From Desulfobacterales bacterium (GTDB lineage: Bacteria > Desulfobacterota > Desulfobacteria > Desulfobacterales > UBA11574), in assembly GCA_020345745.1 (NCBI GenBank), contig CP070768.1:3345996-3399328 (forward strand): 53,333 nt of DNA. Direction: 5' to 3'. The notes beneath the pieces are model-generated. The model did not search any database. It was not told where the DNA came from and saw only the letters and a list, made by a program, of their open reading frames with translations. The position numbers were made by a program, and so were the translations under genes. Every line of letters begins with the position of its first letter. Within the stretch, counting starts at the first letter, position 1. This document shows, piece by piece, positions 16,840-23,834 of this stretch.

Positions 16840-17449
16840 TTTGGTCCTATAGTCTTTTCATAAACTCAACTTGGGTATAAGTCTAATTAATGGATGTCGA
16901 CAGTTTTCAAAGATGATTTTGAACAAAAGTGGCTATACAAAATAATATAATCTGCCCTATCATCGATTTTAATAATGATCTCGGCTAATCACCTAAGGCT
17001 ACGATTGCGGCACATACACAAATATCTTACCATGACTTGATATCTGTTAAATTTACAGATATCAAATTCGGACTGTAAATATCAATTCCAGATCGTTTTT
17101 CAGATATCTATTCCTTACATCAGGTATGGTGTTATCTATGATATATTGAGAGTATATCTCAAGATAATCGGACCTGTCAAAACCTTTGATTTCTTGCCAG
17201 TATAGCAGATTGAACCAACTCTAACTATTTTGCATATATCTTATTTCTTGCATAAATGCAAAAAGGGCAAACCCCCGAAAAATGGATCTGCCCTTATGAT
17301 ATCCGAAAAAAAGATGTGCTTAAAATTATATCGAGTTTTGATCAACAGCTATCCGCAAGCGTTGTCGATTCATTATTTAGGCAGTACAGTTCAATTTTGG
17401 TAGTCAGCAGATAATATATTAGACGAAATATTTACCATAATAGTATCTA
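16840..17449. other. Spacer with a perfect dyad and composite repeat copy E
   Basis: No gene is supported. TTGATATCTG (17037-17046) and CAGATATCAA (17056-17065) form a perfect 10-bp dyad with a nine-base loop, in the same GATATC sequence family as the composite repeats. Related half-copies follow (TTTTCAGATATCTATTCC near 17097). Copy E occupies 17228-17310. Confidence 0.6.
17228..17310 (+). repeat. Composite hairpin repeat, copy E
   Basis: Left flank TTTTGCATATATC and TTATTTCTTGCATAAATGC, then hairpin AAGGGCAAACCC / GGATCTGCCCTT and TGATATCC. The right-hand conserved segment is truncated. The left flank matches that of copy G at 20211-20238. Confidence 0.7.
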
Positions 17450-18463
17450 TTAGTTAAATGATACGATAGCATCCACTCTTTTTATTGGTTTTAACTTAAA
17501 ATATCTGTAACGGTCGCCAGAGTGGATTATTATTTCACGGATTTGGATCTCTTGGAGAATATTTAGAGGAACTTCAATGCCCGCATTCCCAAGGGCCCAA
17601 ACTTTGCGGTAAAAATCAGCGAGTCCTTTCACCGGTTTTCCTTTTACTGTTAAAACGACATCGCCGTTCTTGATGCCAGCTTTTTCAGCAGGGCCGTCGG
17701 GTGTTGTACGGATGACGATAACGCGTCCATGTACTTCCTCTGCATGTAACCCGAGCCAGGGTTCTGACGGCGCACGAGTACGGCCAAAGGTCTTCAGATC
17801 ATTGAGAATCGGTTTTAGGAGATCTATGGGGACAAACATGTTGCAGGGAATTGACCCCATTCCCTGCACAGTTATCTGTGTAAATAGAGACCCAATACCC
17901 AATAACCTTCCATCTGGTCCAATCAGAGCAGCGCCACCGAAGTTGCTAATCGGCGGAACAGTAAATATTGCATTCTCGATAAGGTATTCCCAGTAGCCTG
18001 CAAATGCCCTTTGTGACACGATTCGAGCTGCCTGAATTGCATCCTTTCCACCGTAGCCGACAACAAGTATCGGGGCACCTTCTTTAAGTTCTGATGAATT
18101 GCCAAGTTGAATAGGTTTAATTCCAACAGGTTTTTGGGCTCGTATCAGACCGAATCCGGTACTATGATCATAGCCCACAACGGTTGCCGAGGTCGATTTT
18201 TCATTCGGTCCAATCATTTCAACGCTTTCAGCTTCTAAAATGAGATAGCCAATTGTAAGGACGTGCCCATCTGAATCAATAACCACACCATGGCCTTCAC
18301 GCTCTTTTCCGAGTATATTGGCAGTACGGGCATCTTCTGGGATAGTTGCCCTAATCTTAACAATTGCCTTTAATATCTCTTCAAAGCCCTGTTGCGCAAC
18401 TGCAGGTAAGGGCAACGTTAACAATACACAACAAAATATTAATTGGGAAAAAAGGATTCTCAT
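17450..18463 (-). CDS. Catalytically dead HtrA/DegP-like protein with PDZ domain
   Basis: 337 residues: a signal peptide (1-23), a trypsin-like domain (about 28-225) and one PDZ domain (about 235-315). The family framework is clear (GHGVVIDSDGHVLT, ILVVGYG, ALIGPDGRLLGIGS), yet all three catalytic positions are changed. The His of TNNHVV is Tyr73 in TIGYLI, the Asp of DLAVL is about Gly103 in TGFGLI, and the Ser of GNSGGP is Phe175 in SNFGGA. It therefore cannot cleave by the normal mechanism and probably acts as a periplasmic chaperone, binder or regulator of a true HtrA. The reading frame is intact, which argues for a retained function. Confidence 0.85.
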   Translation of the reverse strand: MRILFSQLIFCCVLLTLPLPAVAQQGFEEILKAIVKIRATIPEDARTANILGKEREGHGVVIDSDGHVLTIGYLILEAESVEMIGPNEKSTSATVVGYDHSTGFGLIRAQKPVGIKPIQLGNSSELKEGAPILVVGYGGKDAIQAARIVSQRAFAGYWEYLIENAIFTVPPISNFGGAALIGPDGRLLGIGSLFTQITVQGMGSIPCNMFVPIDLLKPILNDLKTFGRTRAPSEPWLGLHAEEVHGRVIVIRTTPDGPAEKAGIKNGDVVLTVKGKPVKGLADFYRKVWALGNAGIEVPLNILQEIQIREIIIHSGDRYRYFKLKPIKRVDAIVSFN

Positions 18464-18491
18464 TTAAACCTACCTATACAAATTCTTCCAG

Positions 18492-18597
18492 AAGAAAAGG
18501 GCAAACTCAGGAAAAAAGATTCTCACCATTGAAAAACGATATCACAAATATTTTAGGCCCTTGATATTTTGGCTTTCATAGCAGGTATCACAGGTCT
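18492..18597 (+). repeat. Composite hairpin repeat, copy F
   Basis: A full-length representative: AAAAGGGCAAACTC then GATTCTCACC (partly decayed hairpin), GAAAAACGATATCACAAATA, TTTTAGGCCCTTGATATTTT, GGCTTTCATAGCAGGTATCA. It lies between the HtrA-like and TPR genes. Confidence 0.8.
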
Positions 18598-18630
18598 TAA
18601 GCTGAAGATTGCAAACCGAAATTGCAACCA

Positions 18631-19581
18631 TTATTCTTGTCTTCCTGAGGCTTCACGAAGAGCCTTGAGAAATCCTGGATGAATCTGATAACCTAAGCTC
18701 ATCGCCTTGTGGATATCCACCCAGGCTTTATCATATTCTCCCTTGGAATAATAGGAAGTTCCCCGATTATTATAGGCCCAAGCATACTTCGGGTTTATTT
18801 CTATTGCCCTACTGTAGTCAGAGATGGCTTTGTCATGCTGTCCTTTGAGTCGATAGGCATACCCTCTATAGTTGTAGGCCAAAGCATAATTTTGATTTAT
18901 CTCTATGACTTTGTTGAAATCAGCGATAGACCTTTCAAGCTGGTTTTTGCCAGCATAGATAAGCCCCCGATGGAGGTAGGCATAAACAAACTTTGGGTTT
19001 ATCTCTATGGCTTTGCTGTAATCAGAGATAGCTTGGTCGTACTGGCCCTTACCTTTAGCATATGCAAACCCTCTATTGTAGAGGGCCTTAGCATACTTGG
19101 GGTTTATCTCAATTGCCTTGTTGAAATCTGCGATAGCCTTGTCATACTGACCTTGCTTCCCATGGGCATTCCCCCGATTATAGTATGCTTCAGCATATCT
19201 CGGGTTTATTTCTAATTCTTTACTGAACTCAGAGATAGCCTGTTCAAAATTACCTTTGTTGTCATAGGCTATCCCCCGATTGTAATAGGCATTAGTAAGT
19301 TTCGGATCAATACTAATGGCTTTGCTGAAATCAGCTATGGCCTTATCGTACTGGCCTGTGTTGTTGTAGACAAGCCCCCGATTGAAGTAGGCATCAGCAA
19401 GTCTCGGATCAAGACGGATGGCTTGGGTATACTCTTTTATGGCTCGTTGATAGTTGCCTGTTTTATAATAGGAATTTCCTCGATCGAGGTAAGCCTTTTT
19501 TGTTTTTTCAACAGCAATAGTAGCACAGCCAATAATTGTAATCAGAGCCAAAACAAGAATGTATAAAATATATCTTCGCAT
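18631..19581 (-). CDS. TPR-repeat lipoprotein
   Basis: 316 residues. A signal peptide ends in the lipobox-like ITIIGC (Cys19), so the protein is probably lipid-anchored in the envelope. Eight consecutive 34-residue tetratricopeptide repeats follow (about residues 27-300), each close to the consensus A-Y-x-N-R-G-x-A-Y-x-x-x-G-x-Y-x-x-A-I-x-D-x-x-K-A-I-x-I-N-P. One unit carries a two-residue insertion (AKGKGQYDQ). TPR arrays are protein-protein scaffolds and the partner is unknown. The strong similarity among units suggests expansion by duplication. It is a single-gene unit. Confidence 0.88.
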   Translation of the reverse strand: MRRYILYILVLALITIIGCATIAVEKTKKAYLDRGNSYYKTGNYQRAIKEYTQAIRLDPRLADAYFNRGLVYNNTGQYDKAIADFSKAISIDPKLTNAYYNRGIAYDNKGNFEQAISEFSKELEINPRYAEAYYNRGNAHGKQGQYDKAIADFNKAIEINPKYAKALYNRGFAYAKGKGQYDQAISDYSKAIEINPKFVYAYLHRGLIYAGKNQLERSIADFNKVIEINQNYALAYNYRGYAYRLKGQHDKAISDYSRAIEINPKYAWAYNNRGTSYYSKGEYDKAWVDIHKAMSLGYQIHPGFLKALREASGRQE

Positions 19582-19840
19582 TATTTCAACTACCTTAAAA
19601 AACTACGTCTTTAAAATTTGAGCATGAGGTCAGAAGATGAAAGATATTTCGCTATGGAATTCGCGATAAGATAAAAAGCGAATTTCCATAGAGAATCAAT
19701 TATAAAGGTCGGTTCTATTAAAATTACTGTAATTTCAATGCTGAATTTCCAAAGCTCAAATGTTGCGATTTATTGCCAAACACACAATGTAAGGCTAATT
19801 AATGCTAAATACATAACATATAAAGATCACCTTTTGATAC

Positions 19841-20086
19841 TTATAACCTTGGATCGAAATGGCCGGGGCCTCCACATTCTGGGGTATAACAAGTAACGTT
19901 CCGGAAATCGCACTTTTCATTGCATTGTGAGCATGTGTCTGGAGGTATTGAAGCAGTAATGAGGAACCCGCATTTAGAACATTTCCAGAAAGTTTGGTCG
20001 CATTCAGGACAGATATCTTCTTTAAACTTCCCCTCAGCAGTATAACCACAGTGCGCACAGACATATTTTTCTTGCTTATTTTCCAT
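19841..20086 (-). CDS. Rubredoxin-like double zinc-ribbon protein
   Basis: 81 residues from ATG 20086, which has AAAGGAGG about ten bases upstream; the longer frame from 20119 is less likely. Two knuckle pairs, Cys-Ala-His-Cys with Cys-Pro-Glu-Cys and Cys-Ser-Lys-Cys with Cys-Ser-Gln-Cys, give two likely metal sites. A conserved tail follows (CDFRNVTCYTPECGGPGHFDPRL). The WKCSKCGF element resembles rubredoxin-type iron knuckles, so an electron-transfer or iron/zinc role is inferred. I recall similar small proteins in sulfate reducers but no firm name. It is a single-gene unit. Confidence 0.8.
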   Translation of the reverse strand: MENKQEKYVCAHCGYTAEGKFKEDICPECDQTFWKCSKCGFLITASIPPDTCSQCNEKCDFRNVTCYTPECGGPGHFDPRL

Positions 20087-20210
20087 TTTCCTTAACCTCC
20101 TTTTACAATTCACTTTCAATAAATATAAAATTTACAAAATAGCCTTAATCTCTTATGCTCAACCATGTAATACCTTGCCAAAACCACTGGTTTCAGCCAG
20201 TTCTTTTTAT

Positions 20211-20340
20211 TTGCATATATCCCATTTCTTACAAAATTGCAAAAAGGGCAAAACCCTATCGAAGAGCTTGCCCTTTTGAGAAAAATGATATCTCAAATAA
20301 TTTAGCCTCAAAAATCTGTCATCTATAGCAGGATACTTAT
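20211..20340 (+). repeat. Composite hairpin repeat, copy G
   Basis: The most complete left flank (TTTGCATATATCCC, ATTTCTTACAAAATTGCAAA), then hairpin AAAAGGGCAAAACCC / GAGCTTGCCCTTTT, followed by ATGATATCTCAAATAATTTAG and CTATAGCAGGATACTTAT. Confidence 0.75.
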
Positions 20341-20342
20341 TG

Positions 20343-20411
20343 TCTTGTTGAAATAACAATATCAACAAGACAAAGTGTATGTCAACCTTTTTTGTTGACT
20401 TCAACAAGAAT
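20343..20411 (+). promoter_or_regulatory. Operator array upstream of the ribbon-helix-helix gene
   Basis: Perfect dyad GTCTTGTTGA / TCAACAAGAC (20342-20371) followed by TTGTTGACTTCAACAAG (20393-20409), giving four half-sites of the form TCAACAA. The second pair covers the -35 hexamer of the promoter at 20395-20423, which fits autorepression by the RHH protein. Confidence 0.65.
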
Positions 20412-20423
20412 TCTTTCTAATTA
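20395..20423 (+). promoter_or_regulatory. Promoter of the ribbon-helix-helix gene
   Basis: TTGACT (20395-20400), 17-base spacer, TAATTA (20418-20423). Transcription would start near 20430, at or beside the start codon, implying a leaderless or almost leaderless mRNA. Confidence 0.55.
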
Positions 20424-20429
20424 TGGAAC

Positions 20430-20585
20430 ATGGATAAAAAAGTTTTCTTCAACACGACGGTTCCCGAAAACCTCATCAAACAGTTCAAAATATTGGCTAT
20501 AGAGCTTGGTAAACGTCAAAATGAATTGTTGGTTGAAGCCATTGAGGACCTTCTGAAAAAGCATAAAAAGAAGGGTAAGAAATAA
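20430..20585 (+). CDS. Ribbon-helix-helix DNA-binding protein
   Basis: A 51-residue protein. The strand KKVFFNTTVP is followed by two helices (ENLIKQFKILAIELG and RQNELLVEAIEDLLKKH), the classic RHH layout of CopG/Arc-like dimers, with a lysine-rich tail. No Shine-Dalgarno sequence precedes ATG 20430, and the promoter spacing suggests that transcription starts at the ATG. Operator-like half-sites overlap the promoter, so it probably represses itself. The next gene, 18 bases downstream, encodes an exported protein, not a toxin. An antitoxin role is therefore not supported. Confidence 0.75.
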   Translation: MDKKVFFNTTVPENLIKQFKILAIELGKRQNELLVEAIEDLLKKHKKKGKK

Positions 20586-20603
20586 CTCTTAACTGAGATT
20601 GCT

Positions 20604-21047
20604 ATGAAAAAAGTAGATCTATTCATCATTGTTGCATTAACAACCGTTTTTTTGTTTAATGGTGTTGGTCAGACACAACAGTATGAAACTCAAGCAAACC
20701 GTTTAGAATCCTTTTTGTTCAATTATTGCCAGATATATGAAAGCAAAGATGCAGAAAAACTAGCCAACTTTTTTTCATCCGATGCTACTGAAAATAACAA
20801 GCCATTCAAAGAACTGCAGCCGAAATATCGTAGCAATATGAAAAAATTCAAATCAGTTAACTACCGGATAGATTTAGAGGCATATTCAATAAATACCGAT
20901 ACAGGAAATGTTAGGATTAAGGGAAAATATTTCATCCGAATCCTATTGCCTGGTGAACCATGGAAAGAAAATAGAGGCCCTATTTCAATGGAGCTTATTG
21001 AGAGTGGAGACTCTTATTTAATAAAACGACTTAGTTATGGTGAATAA
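20604..21047 (+). CDS. Exported NTF2-like protein
   Basis: 147 residues with a signal peptide (about 1-24). The mature part begins with a helix and the pattern YESKDAEKLANFFSSDATEN, then mixed strands ending in GPISMELIESGDSYLIKRLSYGE. This fits the cone-shaped NTF2/SnoaL-like fold (helix, DxxxLAxxF, curved sheet), which usually binds small ligands or peptides. It acts in the periplasm. It lies 18 bases after the RHH gene and is probably co-transcribed with it, so it may be the gene that the RHH protein controls. A good terminator follows at 21126-21159. Confidence 0.65.
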   Translation: MKKVDLFIIVALTTVFLFNGVGQTQQYETQANRLESFLFNYCQIYESKDAEKLANFFSSDATENNKPFKELQPKYRSNMKKFKSVNYRIDLEAYSINTDTGNVRIKGKYFIRILLPGEPWKENRGPISMELIESGDSYLIKRLSYGE

Positions 21048-21125
21048 ACTTCAGTCAAAGAAGGATGATACAAAAGAAAGCCAAAAAATATCCTTCAACC
21101 AAGAAATCACAATGAACTGATTACA

Positions 21126-21159
21126 GACCCCACTTTCCGTCATGGAGGTGGGGTTTTGT
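21126..21159 (+). terminator. Terminator of the RHH/NTF2-like operon
   Basis: Stem ACCCCAC / GTGGGGT with a 14-base loop, followed by TTTTGTGTTT. The sequence after it (TTATGATATATGCAATAAGT) is an inverted partial copy of the left flank of the composite repeats. Confidence 0.7.
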
Positions 21160-21350
21160 GTTTATGATATATGCAATAAGTAAGAATAGGCTTCAGCCTG
21201 TGTTAATGGCAAAATATCTTTATGCATGGTATATCTTTTCCATCCCACCAATTCTATCTCGGTGTAGTATAATTTTTTAGATTTGAGCGATCTTATATTT
21301 ATGTTTTTTTGTATTGAAATTTCTATGTAATTTTTTTCATAATGTGAATT

Positions 21351-21374
21351 AAATGTAAGAAATATATTACATTT
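21351..21374 (+). promoter_or_regulatory. Possible enhancer-binding-protein site
   Basis: Perfect dyad AAATGTAA-N8-TTACATTT about 80 bases upstream of the sigma-54-type promoter at 21455; half-sites recur at 21325-21330 (ATGTAA) and 21411-21418 (TTACATTT). Position and symmetry fit a PrsR/NtrC-type activator. Confidence 0.45.
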
Positions 21375-21454
21375 TTTTCATATTTTCCTGTTTCGATCCT
21401 ATTACATTTTAGATAACTGGCTGAAATCTAAGGAAAGGAAATAAATGCTTGATT

Positions 21455-21469
21455 TCGCACGATTCTTGC
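21455..21469 (+). promoter_or_regulatory. Sigma-54-type promoter of the PEP-CTERM operon
   Basis: TCGCACGATTCTTGC differs from the consensus TGGCACG-N4-TTGC at one base, with the correct 12-base G-to-C spacing. Many PEP-CTERM genes are driven by sigma-54 with the PrsR activator, which supports the call. The leader to ATG 21613 would be about 130 bases. Confidence 0.6.
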
Positions 21470-21612
21470 ATAGAATAGTGGGTGAGTCTTATGTTATAAT
21501 ATCAATATTACAGTCGTATTTCATATTTTTCGGCTAGATTGAAAATGGTTCACGGTTAATTTTTTAACTCCACTCGCTTTCCTAAAGTCACCTCCTATTA
21601 ATTTCAATTATT

Positions 21613-21936
21613 ATGAGAAAACTGTTATTAATTTTTATTTTTTTGTTATCGTTTCAGATCGATGTTCACGCCACTATGTATAAATATGATTATTATGGCT
21701 CAATTAGCTTTAATGATCTAAATGTAAATAGTACCACCATAATTATCGACACCCCATTATATGTTCCAGGCATTAGAAATATCAATAATGATGGACATTG
21801 GGAATGGGGATACACAGTTTCAGATTCTAATGCTCATCCGATCCCAGAACCTGCAACAATGTTTCTTTTAGGTTCTGGGCTACTTGCCCTTGGTTGGATT
21901 GGTCGGAAAAAGATAATTAATGGTAATTGGAAATGA
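21613..21936 (+). CDS. PEP-CTERM sorted exported protein
   Basis: 107 residues. A signal peptide (about 1-20) is followed by a short Tyr/Asn-rich mature region (about 55 residues) and a canonical C-terminal sorting signal: IPEPATMF, a hydrophobic helix (LLGSGLLALGW) and a basic tail (GRKK, about residues 95-98). Exosortase would cut near the PEP motif and release or anchor the protein outside the cell, usually as part of an exopolysaccharide matrix. The ribosome site is weak. Its stop overlaps the start of the 50-residue Arg-rich gene (ATGA), so the two are translationally coupled. No exosortase lies in the window. Confidence 0.88.
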   Translation: MRKLLLIFIFLLSFQIDVHATMYKYDYYGSISFNDLNVNSTTIIIDTPLYVPGIRNINNDGHWEWGYTVSDSNAHPIPEPATMFLLGSGLLALGWIGRKKIINGNWK

Positions 21937-22085
21937 ATGGCATTCAATTAAATGATAATGGTGGTAGACGATTAGGAGTTGATAGGAGACAATATTCTTA
22001 TTATTTTCATATTCCTGAACGCAGGTCTGGTAAAGATCGTAGAAGCGGGCTTGATAGAAGACAAGAAATAAGAACAGCTGAGTAA
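21933..22085 (+). CDS. 50-residue Arg-rich peptide, copy 1
   Basis: Begins at ATG 21933 inside the stop codon of the PEP-CTERM gene (ATGA overlap). The peptide reads DNGGRRLGVDRR, QYSYYFHIPERR, SGKDRRSGLDRR: repeated RRxGxDRR units with an aromatic core, strongly basic and without membrane segment or signal. A paralogue of identical length lies at 23636-23788. The repeated RRSGxDRR units suggest RNA-, DNA- or acidic-surface binding, but no function is known to me. It is followed by a terminator at 22103-22130. Confidence 0.7.
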   Translation: MNGIQLNDNGGRRLGVDRRQYSYYFHIPERRSGKDRRSGLDRRQEIRTAE

Positions 22086-22102
22086 TAGAGATATTCAATA
22101 GA

Positions 22103-22130
22103 GCAGGATCAGCAATGGTCCTGCTTTTTT
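22103..22130 (+). terminator. Terminator after Arg-rich peptide copy 1
   Basis: GCAGGA / TCCTGC stem with a 10-base loop, followed by six T's. A related stem follows copy 2 at 23808-23834. Confidence 0.75.
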
Positions 22131-22200
22131 ATTATCCGACTTGCGATATCTGCTATAAATGACACGAATTTCAACCCTATAATTTTTGCAGATATCACAA
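22130..22200 (-). repeat. Composite repeat family, copy I (partial)
   Basis: TTATTATCCGAC, GATATCTGCTATAAATG and GATATCACAA in the same order as copy J (23832-23905) and, inverted, as copies F and H. The GGGCAAA hairpin is absent; the gene's own terminator takes its place. Confidence 0.65.
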
Positions 22201-22488
22201 TGCCGGATACAATGTTCTATAATCCACATACTGGCAAGATATATGTAATCACCCCCCTTCTTTTCCCTCAATTCATACCATCAATGAATACCACAATGCA
22301 GCATACAGCCCTTTGAACTATGTCACATATTATGAAAAACATTTCACAAAATTTATGTAGTTTATCCCACAATTACCTAGTTTTTGTCCAAACTTGTTAG
22401 AAATTTAATATGCTTAAAAATATCTACAGATCTTCCAACTAATTGATTTTTATAGATATTTATGCGTCTTTGTTGTAACCGACTGAAT
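22201..22488. other. AT-rich upstream region of the PilZ gene
   Basis: No coding sequence is supported. The stretch lies between composite repeat copy I and the second sigma-54-type promoter. It could hold activator sites, but no clear dyad is visible. Confidence 0.35.
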
Positions 22489-22503
22489 TTGCATGATTTT
22501 TGC
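22489..22503 (+). promoter_or_regulatory. Second sigma-54-type promoter
   Basis: TTGCATGATTTTTGC, two differences from TGGCACG-N4-TTGC, with correct spacing. The downstream sequence TTGCATAGAATA matches that of the promoter at 21455, so the two are probably co-regulated. Confidence 0.5.
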
Positions 22504-22568
22504 ATAGAATATAAAAATTTGGCAAAGATTCTATATAATTAACCTAAACAATTTGAACAAAGGAATTA

Positions 22569-22602
22569 CCCGGCTAGTCGAACTGGCACGGGCCTAAAGG
22601 CC
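22569..22602 (+). promoter_or_regulatory. Structured leader of the PilZ gene
   Basis: CCCG-GCTAG pairs with CTGGC-A-CGGG around loop TCGAA, and GGCCT-AA-AGGCC (22591-22602) forms a second hairpin. The two share two G's (22591-22592), so they compete. This may be a switch. It lacks the ACGCAAAGCC signature of known c-di-GMP-I riboswitches. Confidence 0.4.
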
Positions 22603-22621
22603 TTAAACGAGATTTTAGCTT

Positions 22622-23209
22622 ATGGAAACTAAAAAGACCAATGTTAAGATCAGTGAACTTGAGGCTCGTTTAATTCAATTAGTATTTGAAATGTCAGAAT
22701 CAGAAGCAATAGAGCTTTTAGGAAAACTGGAAAAAAGAAAAAAATTAATCCATGGTGAGAAAGAGAAAAGAAAGTATCCAAGAAATAGCACTTTTAGTCA
22801 TGTAGAGTGCTCAGGAAGGCATTGTGCATTCACAGATTTTATTCAAAATATAAGTAGTAGTGGACTTTATTCAGAAGTAATAGAACTCTTAGGAAAACTG
22901 GAAAAAAGAGAAAAATTAATCCATGGTGAGAGAGAGAAAAGGAAATATCCAAGAAATAGCACTTTTATTCATGTAGAGTGCTCAGGAGATTATTGTAGTT
23001 TCACAGATTTTATTCAAAATATAAGTGACGGTGGACTTTTTATTGAGACTCAAATTCCTTTATTCACAGGACTTAAGCTTTCTTTAATTTTCTCCCCTAA
23101 TGATTTTGAGGATCCTATTAAAATATCAGGGACAATAGTCAGAATCGATTCAAAAGGTATTGCTATACAATTCGACAAGCCTATATCAACAATTAATCCA
23201 TTCATATAA
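22622..23209 (+). CDS. PilZ protein with an in-frame tandem duplication of the binding half
   Basis: 195 residues. A 171-base segment (57 codons) is repeated in tandem with high nucleotide identity: unit 1 about 22701-22871, unit 2 about 22872-23042. Each unit has a helical lead-in (ELLGKLEKR), the c-di-GMP arginine motif (RKYPR at 50-54 and 107-111), a Cys-x4-Cys pair (63/68 and 120/125) and the second motif (NISSSG at 76-81, NISDGG at 133-138). Only the second is followed by the rest of the PilZ barrel (about 139-190). The protein may bind two ligand sets, or the first unit may be a passive insert. A sigma-54-type promoter and structured leader precede it. Confidence 0.8.
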   Translation: METKKTNVKISELEARLIQLVFEMSESEAIELLGKLEKRKKLIHGEKEKRKYPRNSTFSHVECSGRHCAFTDFIQNISSSGLYSEVIELLGKLEKREKLIHGEREKRKYPRNSTFIHVECSGDYCSFTDFIQNISDGGLFIETQIPLFTGLKLSLIFSPNDFEDPIKISGTIVRIDSKGIAIQFDKPISTINPFI

Positions 23210-23224
23210 ATGGCTCAGTTTTTC

Positions 23225-23350
23225 TATTACTCGACCTTTGATCTCTGCTATGAAAGCCTGAATGTCAGGCATCTAATATATTTGTGATATTGTTTTTATA
23301 AGGGCAAATCCATTTCAAGGAGTTTGCTCTTTTCATTTTTATGGTATATG
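23225..23350 (-). repeat. Composite hairpin repeat, copy H (inverted)
   Basis: Read on the minus strand it matches copy F: hairpin GAGCAAACTCC / GGATTTGCCCTT, then ACAATATCACAAATATATTAG and GGCTTTCATAGCAGAGATCA. Placed after the PilZ stop it can act as its terminator. Confidence 0.75.
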
Positions 23351-23433
23351 TAACTGGTTTCAATTAAGGTAAAAAACAATTTTAGCCGCACTTTATCATC
23401 TTCACAATTTATAATCTTTCAGAAAGAATAGAA

Positions 23434-23610
23434 ATGATGACTACGAGCGATTTACATCCTGATAATATTGGATATTATGGGAAACCAGTTTCGTCTTTAA
23501 ACAAAGGTGAATTAGTAAAAATTGTCTTGGAATTATCAGAAATAATTTACAATTGCCCTGTCAAAGGCAAATGTAGTGAAATTTTAAAACTTATCGACAA
23601 TCAATCTTGA
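23434..23610 (+). CDS. 58-residue hypothetical peptide
   Basis: ATG 23434 to TGA 23610. The sequence contains an amphipathic helix (LNKGELVKIVLELSEIIYN) and a Cys-x5-Cys pair (CPVKGKC). The ribosome site is weak (AGAAAGA). It lies 25 bases upstream of the second Arg-rich peptide gene and is probably co-transcribed with it. No family is recognised. Confidence 0.5.
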   Translation: MMTTSDLHPDNIGYYGKPVSSLNKGELVKIVLELSEIIYNCPVKGKCSEILKLIDNQS

Positions 23611-23635
23611 ATAAATCGAAAAGGATCTAAAAACT

Positions 23636-23788
23636 ATGACTCCGACTATGTTGCCTGATAATGGAGGCAGACGTTTAGGCGCAGATCGACGTCAATTCTC
23701 ATACAACCATCATATCCCTGAGCGTAGATCAGGTAAAGATAGGAGGAGTGGACTTGATAGAAGACTAATACTAAGAATGGCAGAATAG
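23636..23788 (+). CDS. 50-residue Arg-rich peptide, copy 2
   Basis: A paralogue of the peptide at 21933-22085: DNGGRRLGADRR, QFSYNHHIPERR, SGKDRRSGLDRR, the same length. Synonymous differences between the two copies while the peptide stays alike indicate selection on the protein. The AAAAGGA ribosome site is modest. The same type of terminator and repeat follows, so the whole block (peptide, terminator, repeat) appears duplicated. Its upstream neighbour differs: here a 58-residue peptide, there the PEP-CTERM gene. Confidence 0.7.
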   Translation: MTPTMLPDNGGRRLGADRRQFSYNHHIPERRSGKDRRSGLDRRLILRMAE

Positions 23789-23807
23789 CGAAACTAATTT
23801 ATATGAG

Positions 23808-23834
23808 CAGGGCCGGGAATGGCTCTGATTTTTT
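23808..23834 (+). terminator. Terminator after Arg-rich peptide copy 2
   Basis: CAGGGCC / GGCTCTG stem with a six-base loop and a T-rich tail (ATTTTTTATT). Confidence 0.65.

Noticed and set aside
17260..17295. GGGCAAACC in the composite repeats as a GEMM riboswitch core
   Set aside because: The sequence simply forms a hairpin with GGATCTGCCC and has no second conserved strand.
20430..21047. Toxin-antitoxin pair
   Set aside because: The partner of the RHH gene has a signal peptide and an NTF2-like pattern, unlike any toxin I know.
22569..22602. Possible c-di-GMP-I (GEMM) riboswitch
   Set aside because: A CCTAAA-like stretch is present, but the GGGCAAACC, GAAA loop and ACGCAAAGCC elements are missing, so only a structured leader is claimed.
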